Below, piece by piece: positions 24,088-32,814 of a stretch of 64,000 bases of DNA. The stretch spans positions 49,126 to 113,125 of the forward strand of contig NZ_DASVGN010000007.1 in the NCBI RefSeq assembly GCF_036379515.1. The letters are read 5' to 3'. The DNA is from Castellaniella sp036379515. GTDB lineage: Bacteria > Pseudomonadota > Gammaproteobacteria > Burkholderiales > Burkholderiaceae_B. The notes below the pieces were generated by a model. The model ran no database searches. It was not told the origin of the DNA and worked only from the letters and a program-made list of their open reading frames with translations. Each line of letters opens with the position of its first letter. Positions within the stretch are counted from its first letter, which is position 1. The position numbers were made by a program, and so were the translations under genes.

Positions 24088-24211
24088 GAAATACAATGGG
24101 TATTAAGCTGCTAATCAGCGAGCGGCAGGACGAAATGCTGGTGCGGCGCGTTCGGTCCTGGAAAGCAGCCAAAACAGTCGCCGGAGCCGGGTCGTTGCCA
24201 CGGAGAAAATC

Positions 24212-24700
24212 ATGCGGATTCAGAAAGAATCAACCCATGCCTTGGACAAGATTGATCGCCGCGTTCTAGACCTGTTGCAGCAAAATGGGCGGCTCTCCAT
24301 GACCGAATTGGCCGATGCGGTGGGCTTGACGGTGACTCCCTGCATCGAGCGCGTGCGGCGGCTGGAACGCGACGGTGTCATCCGGGGGTATCACGCACAG
24401 GTATCGCCGGCAGCGCTGGATGCGGGTCTGCTGGTCTTCGTCGAAATCACCATGTCCAGCAAGTCCGAGCGCACGTTTGAAGAATTTCGCCGCGAAGTGC
24501 TGTGCGTGCCGCAGGTGCTCGAATGTCACCTGGTCTCGGGCGACTTCGATTACATGATCAAGGCGCGCATCAAGGAAATCGGTCAGTACCGCAACCTTCT
24601 GGGCGACATTCTCCTGCGTTTGCCGGGGGTGACGCAGACCAAGAGCTGCGTGGTGATGGAAGAAGTCAAGGAGACGTCTTTCATTCCTGCGCAGAAGTGA
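24212..24700 (+). CDS. Lrp/AsnC family regulator, probable activator of dadA
   Basis: The 162-residue protein has the Lrp layout: helix-turn-helix (LDKIDRRVLDLLQQNGRLSM, VTPCIERVRRLERDGVIRGY) and the RAM effector domain (LLVFVEITMSS, HLVSGDFDYMIKARI, LPGVTQTKSCVVM). Divergent pairing with dadA is the usual dadR/dadA context, where alanine relieves or triggers control of D-amino acid use. Its last 20 bases overlap the convergent proB 3' end. Confidence 0.93.
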   Translation: MRIQKESTHALDKIDRRVLDLLQQNGRLSMTELADAVGLTVTPCIERVRRLERDGVIRGYHAQVSPAALDAGLLVFVEITMSSKSERTFEEFRREVLCVPQVLECHLVSGDFDYMIKARIKEIGQYRNLLGDILLRLPGVTQTKSCVVMEEVKETSFIPAQK

Positions 24701-25850
24701 TGGCGGTGCGTGTGCGCACCACCACCAGGTTGTCCCGATGAATCAGCTCGGGGTCGGTCAGATGGCCCAGGATGTCGGCGATCCGGTTGCTGGGCTGGCG
24801 CAGGATGCGCGCAGTGTCGGCGGACGAATAATTGATGAGGCCACGACCGCACTCGACCCCGTGTTCGTCCACGCAGGCCACGACGTCGCCTCGGTCGAAG
24901 TCGCCTTCGACTGCGATGACGCCGACCGGCAGCAAGCTGTGATGGCCTTGCGTCAGTGCCCGCACGGCACCCGCGTCCAGTGTGACCCGACCGCGCAGGC
25001 GCAGGTGGTTGGCGAGCCACCGCTGGCGGGCCGAACGCATCGGCAGCACGGCGCGTAGCTCGGTACCGATGGCCTCACCGGCGGCGAGCCGCTGCAGTAC
25101 GGCCGGTTCACGGCCCGAGGCAATAATGGTGTGGCCACCGCTGTTGGCAGCTCGGCGTGCGGCCAGTACCTTGGTCAGCATTCCACCCGTGCCGATGGCA
25201 CTCCCCGAGCCGCCGGCCATGGCTTCCAGAGCCGGGTCGCCCGCCTGGCCGTGGTGGATGAACTCGGCCTCGGGGTTCTTGCGGGGGTCGGCGCTGTAGA
25301 GCCCCGGCTGGTCAGTCAGGATGATGAGAACGTGGGCTTCGATGAGGTTGGTGACCAGAGCCCCCAGCGTATCGTTGTCGCCCACGCGGATCTCGTCCGT
25401 GACGACGGTGTCGTTCTCGTTGACGATGGGCACGACTCCCAGGCTCAGCAAAGTGTTGAGCGTGCTGCGCGCATTCAGGTAGCGGCGGCGGTGCGACAGA
25501 TCTTCGTGCGTGAGCAGAATTTGCGCCGTGCGAATGCCATGCCGGGCAAAGGCGGATTCGTAGGCCTGGATGAGCCCCATCTGACCCACGGCAGCGGCCG
25601 CCTGCAGCTCGGGCATGGTGCTGGGGCGGCGCGGCCAGCCCAGACGGGCCATGCCTTCGGCAATCGCGCCGCTGGAGACCAGCACTATTTGCCGGCCCTC
25701 GGCGTGCAGCCCGGCGATCTGTGCCGCCCATTGCTCGACGGCCTCCAGGTCGATGCCTCGGCCTTCGTTGGTGACCAGGGAGGAACCGACCTTCAGGACC
25801 AGCCGGTGGGCAGTGTGGGCAACCGAAGGCCCGGGAGCAGGGTGAGCCAT
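24681..25850 (-). CDS. proB: Glutamate 5-kinase
   Basis: The protein of about 389 residues has the amino-acid kinase domain (LVLKVGSSLVTNEG, VLVSSGAIAEGMARLGW, PIVNENDTVVTDEIR and GTGGMLTKVLAA) followed by a C-terminal PUA domain (VTLDAGAVRALTQG, RGLINYSS). It phosphorylates glutamate in the first step of proline synthesis. I use the ATG at 25850; an upstream extension to 25943 lies inside obgE and is non-conserved. It is 7 bp after obgE; proA is not adjacent. Confidence 0.96.
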   Translation of the reverse strand: MAHPAPGPSVAHTAHRLVLKVGSSLVTNEGRGIDLEAVEQWAAQIAGLHAEGRQIVLVSSGAIAEGMARLGWPRRPSTMPELQAAAAVGQMGLIQAYESAFARHGIRTAQILLTHEDLSHRRRYLNARSTLNTLLSLGVVPIVNENDTVVTDEIRVGDNDTLGALVTNLIEAHVLIILTDQPGLYSADPRKNPEAEFIHHGQAGDPALEAMAGGSGSAIGTGGMLTKVLAARRAANSGGHTIIASGREPAVLQRLAAGEAIGTELRAVLPMRSARQRWLANHLRLRGRVTLDAGAVRALTQGHHSLLPVGVIAVEGDFDRGDVVACVDEHGVECGRGLINYSSADTARILRQPSNRIADILGHLTDPELIHRDNLVVVRTRTAITSAQE

Positions 25851-25857
25851 GGAGAAA

Positions 25858-26970
25858 TCAGAGAGTGTCGTCGGAAGAGGGCGTCTGGGGGTCTTGTTCG
25901 GCGGAATCGGGTGAGGCAAAGCGCGGATCGTCGTCGTGCGCATGAGCGGTGCGCAGCTGCTCGTCGAGCCAGGCCTGCAGTGCGCCCGTGAGCGCTTGCG
26001 TGCCGTCGCCGGTCAGCGCCGAGATTCCAAACACCGGGCCGGTCCAGTTCAGTTCCGTGCAGATGCGAGCTTGCACGGCGGCCGGGTCTTCGACCATGTC
26101 GATCTTGTTGAGGACCAGCCAGCGCGGTTTGGCGGCCAGTTCAGGGCTGTAGCGCTCGAGTTCCAGAGCGATGGCTCGCGCGTCTTTTGCCGCCTGGGCG
26201 CAGGCGTCGACGTCAGGATCGGGCGAGTAGACGTCCAGCAGGTGCAGCAGCACGCGTGTGCGGCTCAGGTGGCGCAGGAACAGATGCCCCAGCCCGGCGC
26301 CTTCGGATGCCCCTTCGATAAGCCCAGGGATGTCGGCAATGACGAAGCTGTGGGACGCAGAGGTGCGCACCACCCCCAGATTGGGGTGCAGCGTGGTGAA
26401 GGGGTAATCGGCGATCTTGGGGCGTGCGTTCGAGACTTTGGTGATCAGGGTGGACTTGCCCGCGTTGGGCATGCCCAGCAGGCCCACATCGGCCAGTACC
26501 TTGAGCTCCAATCGCAGCTTGCGCTGCTCGCCTTCGCGCCCCGGGGTGCACTGGCGTGGTGCCCGGTTCGTGCTGGACTTGAAGTGCAGGTTGCCCAGGC
26601 CCCCTGCGCCTCCGGCAGCGAGGGTGACGCGTTCGCCATGGCGATCCAGGTCGAACAGCTGTTCTCCTGTTTCAGCATCCAGAATGGTGGTGCCTACAGG
26701 CATGCGCAGCGTGATGTTGTCAGCCCCGGCGCCGTATCGGTCTGAGCCGTGCCCGTTTTCGCCGTTCTTGGCCCGGTGCAGGCGGGCGTAGCGGTAGTCG
26801 ATCAGCGTGTTGATGTTGCGATCGGCCACGGCGATGATGGAACCGCCCCGGCCTCCGTCGCCGCCGTCCGGGCCGCCCATGGGAATGAATTTTTCCCGGC
26901 GGAAGCTCGCGACACCGTTGCCGCCTTTGCCAGCGACGACTTCTATGGTGGCTTCGTCTACGAATTTCAT
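25858..26970 (-). CDS. obgE: Obg GTPase, ribosome assembly
   Basis: The 370-residue protein has the N-terminal glycine-rich Obg fold (MKFVDEATIEVVAGKGGNG, GGPDGGDGGRGGS) and a GTPase domain with GMPNAGKST, DIPGLIEGA and NKID, ending in a short acidic tail. It is required for late 50S assembly. It follows rplU-rpmA, the standard bacterial order, but a strong terminator separates it from rpmA, so obgE is expected to have reduced read-through or its own promoter. Confidence 0.97.
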   Translation of the reverse strand: MKFVDEATIEVVAGKGGNGVASFRREKFIPMGGPDGGDGGRGGSIIAVADRNINTLIDYRYARLHRAKNGENGHGSDRYGAGADNITLRMPVGTTILDAETGEQLFDLDRHGERVTLAAGGAGGLGNLHFKSSTNRAPRQCTPGREGEQRKLRLELKVLADVGLLGMPNAGKSTLITKVSNARPKIADYPFTTLHPNLGVVRTSASHSFVIADIPGLIEGASEGAGLGHLFLRHLSRTRVLLHLLDVYSPDPDVDACAQAAKDARAIALELERYSPELAAKPRWLVLNKIDMVEDPAAVQARICTELNWTGPVFGISALTGDGTQALTGALQAWLDEQLRTAHAHDDDPRFASPDSAEQDPQTPSSDDTL

Positions 26971-27043
26971 GGTGGAATCCAACGCCGCGTCAGACGGCGG
27001 GTAGGTTGCAGGTTCCGTGTGGAACTGCAGTTTTCATTCTAAT

Positions 27044-27072
27044 AAAAAAAGGCCCTGCCAGTTGGCAGGGCC
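27044..27072 (-). terminator. Rho-independent terminator after rplU-rpmA
   Basis: On the minus strand, GGCCCTGCCA and TGGCAGGGCC (27051-27072) form a perfect 10-bp GC-rich stem with a 2-nt centre, followed by a run of seven U residues. It lies 20 bp past the rpmA stop and before obgE, so it ends most ribosomal-protein transcripts and attenuates obgE-proB. Confidence 0.92.
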
Positions 27073-27091
27073 CTCTGTCGCGTCGGTGCGA

Positions 27092-27352
27092 TCAGCTGGC
27101 AGATTCGACAATGACGGTGCGCTTGTTCTGCGCGCCCTTCACTGCGAAACGTACCTTGCCGTCGACCAGCGAGTACAGCGTGTGGTCCTTGCCGATACCG
27201 ACGTTCACGCCCGGGTGAAACTGCGTGCCGCGTTGGCGAACGATGATGCCGCCTGCCAGGATTGCCTGGCCGCCGAACACCTTCACGCCCAGTCGTTTCG
27301 ATTCGGAATCGCGGCCGTTGCGAGTCGAGCCGCCGCCTTTTTTGTGTGCCAT
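27092..27352 (-). CDS. rpmA: 50S ribosomal protein L27
   Basis: The 86-residue protein begins MAHKKGGGSTRNGRDSESKR and contains VRQRGTQFHPG and GKDHTLYS, the L27 signatures. The N-terminal tail reaches the peptidyl-transferase centre. It is 28 bp after rplU on the same strand. Confidence 0.98.
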   Translation of the reverse strand: MAHKKGGGSTRNGRDSESKRLGVKVFGGQAILAGGIIVRQRGTQFHPGVNVGIGKDHTLYSLVDGKVRFAVKGAQNKRTVIVESAS

Positions 27353-27380
27353 GATGAGCTCCTAAATGCGATGGCCGGAA

Positions 27381-27692
27381 TCAGGCCGCAACGGTTTCGA
27401 TGCGGATTTCAGTGTAGTTCTGGCGATGGCCTTGATGCTTCTGATAGTGCTTGCGACGGCGCATCTTGAAGATGGTGACCTTGTCGTGACGGCCTTGCGC
27501 AAGAACGGTAGCTTTGACCGAGGCACCAGCAACGAAAGGCGCGCCGATTTTCAGCGACTCGCCTTCGCCCACCGACAACACCTGGTCAAGCGAAATTTCT
27601 TGCCCAATGTCAGCCGGTATCTGTTCGATTTTCAGTTTTTGGCCAGCGCAAACACGATACTGTTTGCCGCCGGTTTTTATGACCGCGTACAT
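27381..27692 (-). CDS. rplU: 50S ribosomal protein L21
   Basis: The 103-residue protein begins MYAVIKTGGKQYRV and ends with the L21 pattern MRRRKHYQKHQGHRQNYTEI. It is the first gene of the leftward rplU-rpmA-(obgE-proB) run, with a well-formed promoter about 100 bp upstream. Confidence 0.98.
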   Translation of the reverse strand: MYAVIKTGGKQYRVCAGQKLKIEQIPADIGQEISLDQVLSVGEGESLKIGAPFVAGASVKATVLAQGRHDKVTIFKMRRRKHYQKHQGHRQNYTEIRIETVAA

Positions 27693-27794
27693 GGGGGATT
27701 CCTAAAGAATTTGCCAAGCCCGGCAGACGATCTGCAAGGCGCTGACATTGCAAAATGGCGCAAGCCTATAGGTAGAGCAAACGCCAAGCCCTGC

Positions 27795-27824
27795 ATTATA
27801 TACAGAATTACCTTGTCAAATCAA
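27795..27824 (-). promoter_or_regulatory. Sigma-70-type promoter for rplU-rpmA
   Basis: On the minus strand, TTGATT (27824-27819) and TATAAT (27800-27795) are separated by 18 bp, in an otherwise GC-rich region between argJ and rplU. It leaves a leader of about 95 nt before rplU. A consensus TTGACA also lies between them but at the wrong spacing. Confidence 0.7.
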
Positions 27825-27857
27825 AGGGCTGGCGCACACATTTTGATATCACGCACT

Positions 27858-29084
27858 TCAGGAGCGGTAATCGGCGTTGATGCTCACATATTCGTGCGAA
27901 AGGTCGCAGGTGTAAACGGTGTCGCTTGCCTGGCCGCGCCCCAGGGCTACGCGCACCAGGATTTCAGGTGCGGCCATGATGCGCTGGCCGTCGGCTTCTT
28001 GATAGCCCGGGTCGCGACCACCGTTGCAGGCGACGCGCACATCCCCCAGCCAGAGCGTGATCTTCGAGACATCCAGGTCAGGCACACCCGAATATCCGAT
28101 TGCGCACAGGATGCGGCCCAGGTTCGGATCGGACGCAAAAAACGCCGTCTTGACCAGTGGCGAATGGGCAATGGCGTAGGCCACCTGCAGGGCTTCAGCC
28201 GTGTTGCCGGCTTCTTCCACCTGGATGGTCATGAATTTGGTCGAGCCTTCGGCGTCGCGCACGATCTTCTGGGCCAAGTCGCGTGCCGCATGGGTCAGCG
28301 CCTGCTCCAGCGCGGCGAATCGAGGGTCTGCTTCCGAGGTGATGTGCATCCCGCTGGCCCCGGTCGCCATGATGATGAAAGAATCGTTGGTGGAGGTATC
28401 GCCGTCCACGGTGATGCGGTTGAAGGACCGGTCGGCGATCCGTTTGGCCAGGGTGTGCAGCAGCTCGGCTGGCAAGCCGGCGTCCGTGCCCAGGAATCCC
28501 AGCATGGTGGCCATGTTGGGGTGAATCATGCCCGCGCCCTTGGCAATGCCGGTCACGGTCACGGCCTGTCCGGCGAGCTCGACGCGCGCCGAGTGGATCT
28601 TGGGCTGCGTGTCAGTGGTCATGATGCTGTGCGCCGCTTCGAACCAATGGTCGGCGCGGGCACTTGCCACCGCCGCCGGCAGGGCGGCGATGATGCGATC
28701 CACGGGCAGCGGTTCCAGGATGACGCCCGTCGAAAACGGCAGGATCTGATCCGCCTTCAGGCCCAATTGCCCCGCAAGAGCCTGACAAGTGGCGTCTGAA
28801 GCCTGCAGTCCGGCGGTACCCGTCCCGGCGTTGGCGTTGCCCGTATTGATGGCCAGTGCCCGGATGGCCGATCCCGAGGACAGGTGCCGTTCGCACACCT
28901 GAACGGGGGCGGCTCGGAAGCGGTTCTGCGTGAAGACGCCGGCGACGGTGGTGCCTTCGTCGAGCAGCAGCACAGTTAGGTCGCGGTGGTTGGCCTTGCG
29001 CACGCCCGCTTCGGCCATGCCGATGCGAATGCCGGGGACGGGGAAGACGGCGTCACGCGCCGGGATGTCAAGGTTGATGGCCAT
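27858..29084 (-). CDS. argJ: Bifunctional ornithine acetyltransferase / N-acetylglutamate synthase
   Basis: The 408-residue protein has the ArgJ self-cleavage site KGAGMIHPNMATMLG with the nucleophile Thr193, plus GVFTQNRFRAAPV, AINTGNANAGTG and TVDGDTSTNDSF. The precursor splits itself between Ala192 and Thr193, and the enzyme recycles the acetyl group in arginine synthesis. It is the last gene of the leftward thiD-thiE-hemL-argJ run, 35 bp after hemL. Confidence 0.97.
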   Translation of the reverse strand: MAINLDIPARDAVFPVPGIRIGMAEAGVRKANHRDLTVLLLDEGTTVAGVFTQNRFRAAPVQVCERHLSSGSAIRALAINTGNANAGTGTAGLQASDATCQALAGQLGLKADQILPFSTGVILEPLPVDRIIAALPAAVASARADHWFEAAHSIMTTDTQPKIHSARVELAGQAVTVTGIAKGAGMIHPNMATMLGFLGTDAGLPAELLHTLAKRIADRSFNRITVDGDTSTNDSFIIMATGASGMHITSEADPRFAALEQALTHAARDLAQKIVRDAEGSTKFMTIQVEEAGNTAEALQVAYAIAHSPLVKTAFFASDPNLGRILCAIGYSGVPDLDVSKITLWLGDVRVACNGGRDPGYQEADGQRIMAAPEILVRVALGRGQASDTVYTCDLSHEYVSINADYRS

Positions 29085-29119
29085 GTCGCGAGGTGGGGAT
29101 CAGGTTCAAAGCTGCAATT

Positions 29120-30406
29120 CTAGTGCTGAATCATGCGGGCAAACACCCGGTCCGCAGCATCCAGCGTCGCCTGGATCACCGCAGAGTCATGCGTTGCCGA
29201 TACGAAGCCTGCCTCGAACGCCGAAGGTGCAAAGTGCACCCCTGCGGCCAGCATGCCATGGAAGAACTGTTTGAAGGCTTCCAGATTGCAGGCGGAGACC
29301 TCCGCCAGACTGGTGGGCGGCGTGTCGCGAAAATACAGGCCGAACATCCCGCCCTGCCAATCGGCCGAGAACGCCACGTCGTGGGCGCGCGCCCGCTCCA
29401 CCAGGCCTTGCACGAGCTCGCCGGTGTGTTGATGCAGCGCTTCGTAGAACCCCGGTTGTGCCAGGCGTCGCAAGGTGACGCGCCCTGCAGCCACGGCGAC
29501 CGGATTTCCGGACAGGGTGCCGGCCTGGTAAACCGCGCCCAGCGGGGCGATCTGTTCCATGATGTCGCGCCGCCCACCGAAAGCCCCTACGGGCATGCCG
29601 CCGCCAATGATCTTGGCCAGCGTGGTCAAGTCGGGCTTGATCCCCGTGAGCCCCTGCACCCCTTGCGGCCCCACCCGAAAGCCGGTCATGACTTCGTCGA
29701 AGATCAGGACCGCACCGTATTGCGTGCACAACGTGCGCAAACCCTGCAGGAACCCGGCCGCGGGTCGCACCATGTTCATGTTGCCGGCAATGGGCTCCAC
29801 GATGATGCAGGCGATCTCTTCGGGATATTGCCGGAAGGCGGCTTCGACGGCCGCGAGGTCGTTGTAGTCCAGAACCAGCGTGTGCTGCACGAATTCGGGC
29901 GGTACCCCGGCCGAGGTCGGGTTGCCGAAGGTCAGCATGCCGGAGCCGGCTTTCACGAGCAGGCTGTCGGCGTGCCCGTGGTAGCAGCCCTCGAACTTGA
30001 TGATCTTGGGACGGCCGGTGTAGCCGCGGGCGAGCCGGATGGCCGACATGGTGGCCTCGGTGCCTGAACTCACCAACCGCACCTGCTCGATGGAAGGCAT
30101 GCGCGCAATGATGGCCTCGGCGATTTCGACCTCGGCTTCGGTGGGCGCGCCAAACGACAGGCCGCCCTCGGCTGCCTGCTGTACCGCCTGAACTACCTCG
30201 GGGTCGGCGTGGCCAAGGATCGCCGGACCCCAGGAGCCTATGTAGTCGATGTAGCGGGTGCCTTCGGCGTCCCACATGTAGGGTCCACGTGCCCGCGCGA
30301 TAAAGGGCGGAGTGCCGCCCACGGAGCGAAAGGCGCGCACGGGCGAATTCACCCCACCCGGGATGGCGCGACAGGCGCGTTCGAAGAGTTCTGTGTTGCG
30401 GGACAT
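29120..30406 (-). CDS. hemL: Glutamate-1-semialdehyde 2,1-aminomutase
   Basis: The 428-residue PLP enzyme has VSSGTEATMSAIRLAR, the aspartate DEVMTGFRVG that holds the pyridine ring, and the PLP-binding Lys265 in LAKIIGGGMPVGAFGG. It forms 5-aminolevulinate for haem. The ATG at 30406 gives the canonical SRNTELFERA start. It lies 19 bp downstream of thiE. Confidence 0.97.
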   Translation of the reverse strand: MSRNTELFERACRAIPGGVNSPVRAFRSVGGTPPFIARARGPYMWDAEGTRYIDYIGSWGPAILGHADPEVVQAVQQAAEGGLSFGAPTEAEVEIAEAIIARMPSIEQVRLVSSGTEATMSAIRLARGYTGRPKIIKFEGCYHGHADSLLVKAGSGMLTFGNPTSAGVPPEFVQHTLVLDYNDLAAVEAAFRQYPEEIACIIVEPIAGNMNMVRPAAGFLQGLRTLCTQYGAVLIFDEVMTGFRVGPQGVQGLTGIKPDLTTLAKIIGGGMPVGAFGGRRDIMEQIAPLGAVYQAGTLSGNPVAVAAGRVTLRRLAQPGFYEALHQHTGELVQGLVERARAHDVAFSADWQGGMFGLYFRDTPPTSLAEVSACNLEAFKQFFHGMLAAGVHFAPSAFEAGFVSATHDSAVIQATLDAADRVFARMIQH

Positions 30407-30425
30407 GACGATATCCGTATAAAAA

Positions 30426-31067
30426 TCAGAGAAAAAGCGCCGAGAAGCGTTGCGCGGCAGCTCGAATGTCGGGCGCCTCGAATACGGCGCTGATGACAGC
30501 CAGGCTGTCGGCACCGGCCGCAATCACGGCAGCGGAGTTTTCTGGGGTGAGGCCGCCGATGGCACAGACGGCCGGGCGAGGGGAAAGACCGCGCACCAGG
30601 TCGTGCCCGGCTCGGATGTGATCCAGCGTGGCGTGTTCGGCCTCGGGCTTGGTCGGGGACGGATAGATGGCACCGAATGCGATCAGATCCACGTCTTCGC
30701 ATAGCCGTTCTCGGGCGAGATCCGGCCTGTCGTAGCAGGAACAGCCCAGCAATTTGTCTGCGCCCAGGGCCTGCCTGGCCTGGGCAACGGCACCGTCGTC
30801 ACGCCCGATGTGAGCCCCGTCGGCGTCCAGGTCGGCGGCCAGGCGCCAATCGTCATTGATGATGAAGATCAGGCCCAGGCGCAGACAGAGCGCGTGCACT
30901 TCGCGCGCCTGGGCCCGCAACGCACTTTGGGTCCCATGCTTGCGTCGCCATTGCAGCGCCACCATGCCGCCCGCATGCGCTTGTTCGATGGCGCCCAAAA
31001 GGCGCTCGGTGTCGTCCCAGTCGGGTGTGATGCCGTAGAGGCCTCGGGGAAAACGCAGTGGATTCAT
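30426..31067 (-). CDS. thiE: Thiamine-phosphate synthase
   Basis: The 213-residue TIM-barrel protein has LYGITPDWDDTERLL, VALQWRRK, FIINDDWRLAADLDADGAHI, YPSPTKPEAEHATLD and AIGGLTPENSAAVIAAGADS, the ThiE pattern. It joins HMP-pyrophosphate and thiazole phosphate. The start at 31067 overlaps the upstream kinase-like gene by ATGA, so the pair is co-translated. Confidence 0.94.
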   Translation of the reverse strand: MNPLRFPRGLYGITPDWDDTERLLGAIEQAHAGGMVALQWRRKHGTQSALRAQAREVHALCLRLGLIFIINDDWRLAADLDADGAHIGRDDGAVAQARQALGADKLLGCSCYDRPDLARERLCEDVDLIAFGAIYPSPTKPEAEHATLDHIRAGHDLVRGLSPRPAVCAIGGLTPENSAAVIAAGADSLAVISAVFEAPDIRAAAQRFSALFL

Positions 31068-31873
31068 GGTGTCGTGTGCAGCAGAATACGTTGCCCCATG
31101 CCGGGGTGAAAATGCCGTGAGAGCATGGCACCGGAGGCCGTAACGGCCTGTCGCGCGGCTGCCTGCGGGTCTTCGCCGCGGGCCAGCAGGCAGGTCAGGA
31201 TGGTCGCGAGCAGGCCTTCGGCGTCGCTGACGCGCACACTGGGCGCGGCCCAGGGCCAGCGACGGCTGGGCTGCCCGCGCGAGTACAGAGTGATCCCATT
31301 GAGCTCGGGACTCAGGGCTGCATTGCTGCACAGCACATGAGAAACGCCGAAATCGTGCAGGGCTTCGATGGGAGAGCTGGCGCGAGAGGACGACAAGAGA
31401 CCCTGGCCCGCCCAAAGCTCCAGAAGGCCCGCATCCACGACGGCCATCAGGGCTTGCGGTACAAGCAATTCCACCAGGGCGCTGACGGTTTCTTCGGCAT
31501 CCAGGGTCTCGACGTCCGGTACCGGGGGCGGGTTGGAGAGTTGCAACACGAGCGGCAGCGCACTGTAATCGGCCGTGATCTGGGCGAGCACAGAGATGGT
31601 TTCAGGATCGTATTGAGGGCCGATCTTCAGGGCGCCGATCGCCATGTCTTCGAGCAGGCACCGGGCCTGGTCGTCCACGAGCTCCGGAGACAGCCGCTGG
31701 ATGGATTCCACCCCGGTGGTGTCCTGCACGTGGATTGCCGTGACCACCGAGGCGGCGTGAGTCCCCAACTGGGCGCAGATGACTGCGTCGGCGGGCAGGT
31801 TACTTGCGCCGCTTGGGTCCAGCGGGCCGAAAATCAGGGGGAGCGGCGTAGCCGGTAGATCGAGGACAGCCAT
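31064..31873 (-). CDS. ThiD-like hydroxymethylpyrimidine kinase family protein with degenerate active site
   Basis: The 269-residue protein follows ThiD in its first half (GPLDPSGASNLPADAVICAQ, TAIHVQDTTGVESIQ, GALKIG), and it is fused to thiE by an ATGA overlap. However, the N-terminal GSDPSGGAG pattern is altered, and at 213-225, where ThiD has the anion-hole GTGC motif with the catalytic Cys, this protein reads VRVSDAEGLLATI. The aspartate-like base and glycine loop are therefore missing. It may have lost kinase activity and act as a ThiE partner, or use another mechanism. It is divergent from the rubredoxin gene. Confidence 0.75.
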   Translation of the reverse strand: MAVLDLPATPLPLIFGPLDPSGASNLPADAVICAQLGTHAASVVTAIHVQDTTGVESIQRLSPELVDDQARCLLEDMAIGALKIGPQYDPETISVLAQITADYSALPLVLQLSNPPPVPDVETLDAEETVSALVELLVPQALMAVVDAGLLELWAGQGLLSSSRASSPIEALHDFGVSHVLCSNAALSPELNGITLYSRGQPSRRWPWAAPSVRVSDAEGLLATILTCLLARGEDPQAAARQAVTASGAMLSRHFHPGMGQRILLHTTP

Positions 31874-31984
31874 TGTGCGGATTGCGCGTCGGCCTGTGCG
31901 CCGGCAAGTTGTGTACTATGGCCTCCATTCTAATGGATGCGGTCTGTGACCATGGCGGCGAGCGATATAGGTGAGGCAAATTCC

Positions 31985-32149
31985 ATGCGAACCTGGATGT
32001 GTCTGGTGTGCGGCTGGATTTACGATGAGGCGGCAGGGTATCCCGCGGATGGCATTGCGCCGGGCACCCGCTGGGAAGATGTTCCTCCCAATTGGGTCTG
32101 TCCCGAGTGTGGCGCCCGAAAAGAGGATTTTGAACTGATCGAGATTTGA
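31985..32149 (+). CDS. Rubredoxin
   Basis: The 54-residue protein binds one iron through Cys6, Cys9, Cys39 and Cys42 (CLVCGWIYD and CPECGARKEDF), the standard rubredoxin layout and length. The ATG at 31985 has GAGG upstream; a longer frame from 31937 is rejected. A perfect inverted repeat TCCATT-CT-AATGGA (31924-31937) lies in the divergent promoter region shared with the ThiD-like gene. Its redox partner is not indicated by the neighbours. Confidence 0.95.
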   Translation: MRTWMCLVCGWIYDEAAGYPADGIAPGTRWEDVPPNWVCPECGARKEDFELIEI

Positions 32150-32217
32150 ATCCCGGTATTTGGGTTGGCCAGACGGTACACTAGGTAAGCAGGCCATGTG
32201 GCCGTTGAGGAGTTGCC

Positions 32218-32814
32218 ATGACAACCGAATCGCATGCTGCCGAAAATCGACCGCACATCGACCTGTCGAGGCAATTTCTGCTGGCCATGCCGGGCAGAGT
32301 ATCCGGCGAACTGGCCAATACGGTCATTTATGTCTGTGAGCACACCGAACATGGCGCGCTGGGGCTGGTGGTCAATCGCCCGACGGATCTGACTGTCGGT
32401 GATCTGCTGCAGCGCATCGATCTCAAACTGTCGCTCGAGATTGGCCCGATTGAAAAGGCGCCGGTCTTTTTTGGCGGGCCGGTGCAGACCGATCGCGGCT
32501 TCGTGCTGCATGTGCCGCAACGCGCCTACAACTCCAGCATCCCGCTGGGTGACGATGTGGCGCTCACCACGTCGCGCGACGTGCTCCAGGACGTGGCTGA
32601 TGGCCATGGGCCGGAACATCTTCTGGTCACGCTGGGCTATGCCGGCTGGGGCGCGGGGCAACTCGAAGACGAACTTGCCCGCAATGCCTGGCTCAATGTC
32701 CTGGCCTCGAACGTAATCCTCTTCGACACACCGGCCGACGAACGCTACGACGCAGCGCTGGCGCAGCTGGGAATCCGCTCTTCGATGCTGACGGGCGACG
32801 CGGGGCATGCCTGA
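32218..32814 (+). CDS. YqgE/AlgH family protein
   Basis: The 198-residue protein has the DUF179 features: LSRQFLLAMPGRVSGELANT, GALGLVVNRPTDLTVGDLL, VFFGGPVQTDRGFVLH and LGYAGWGAGQLEDELARNAW. Its biochemical role is unknown; the family is conserved beside ruvX. It overlaps ruvX by 8 bp (ATGCCTGA). Confidence 0.94.
   Translation: MTTESHAAENRPHIDLSRQFLLAMPGRVSGELANTVIYVCEHTEHGALGLVVNRPTDLTVGDLLQRIDLKLSLEIGPIEKAPVFFGGPVQTDRGFVLHVPQRAYNSSIPLGDDVALTTSRDVLQDVADGHGPEHLLVTLGYAGWGAGQLEDELARNAWLNVLASNVILFDTPADERYDAALAQLGIRSSMLTGDAGHA

Noticed and set aside
27366..28799. 477-codon plus-strand frame across rplU and argJ
   Set aside because: Runs antisense through two certain genes and the rplU promoter; chance frame.
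31068..31415. N-terminal extension of thiE upstream of 31067
   Set aside because: The extension lies in another frame inside the ThiD-like gene and is not conserved; the ATGA overlap fixes the start.
31874..31984. TPP riboswitch ahead of the ThiD-like gene
   Set aside because: The leader is only about 110 bp shared with the divergent rubredoxin gene and lacks the CUGAGA and ACC-UGAUC-type core.
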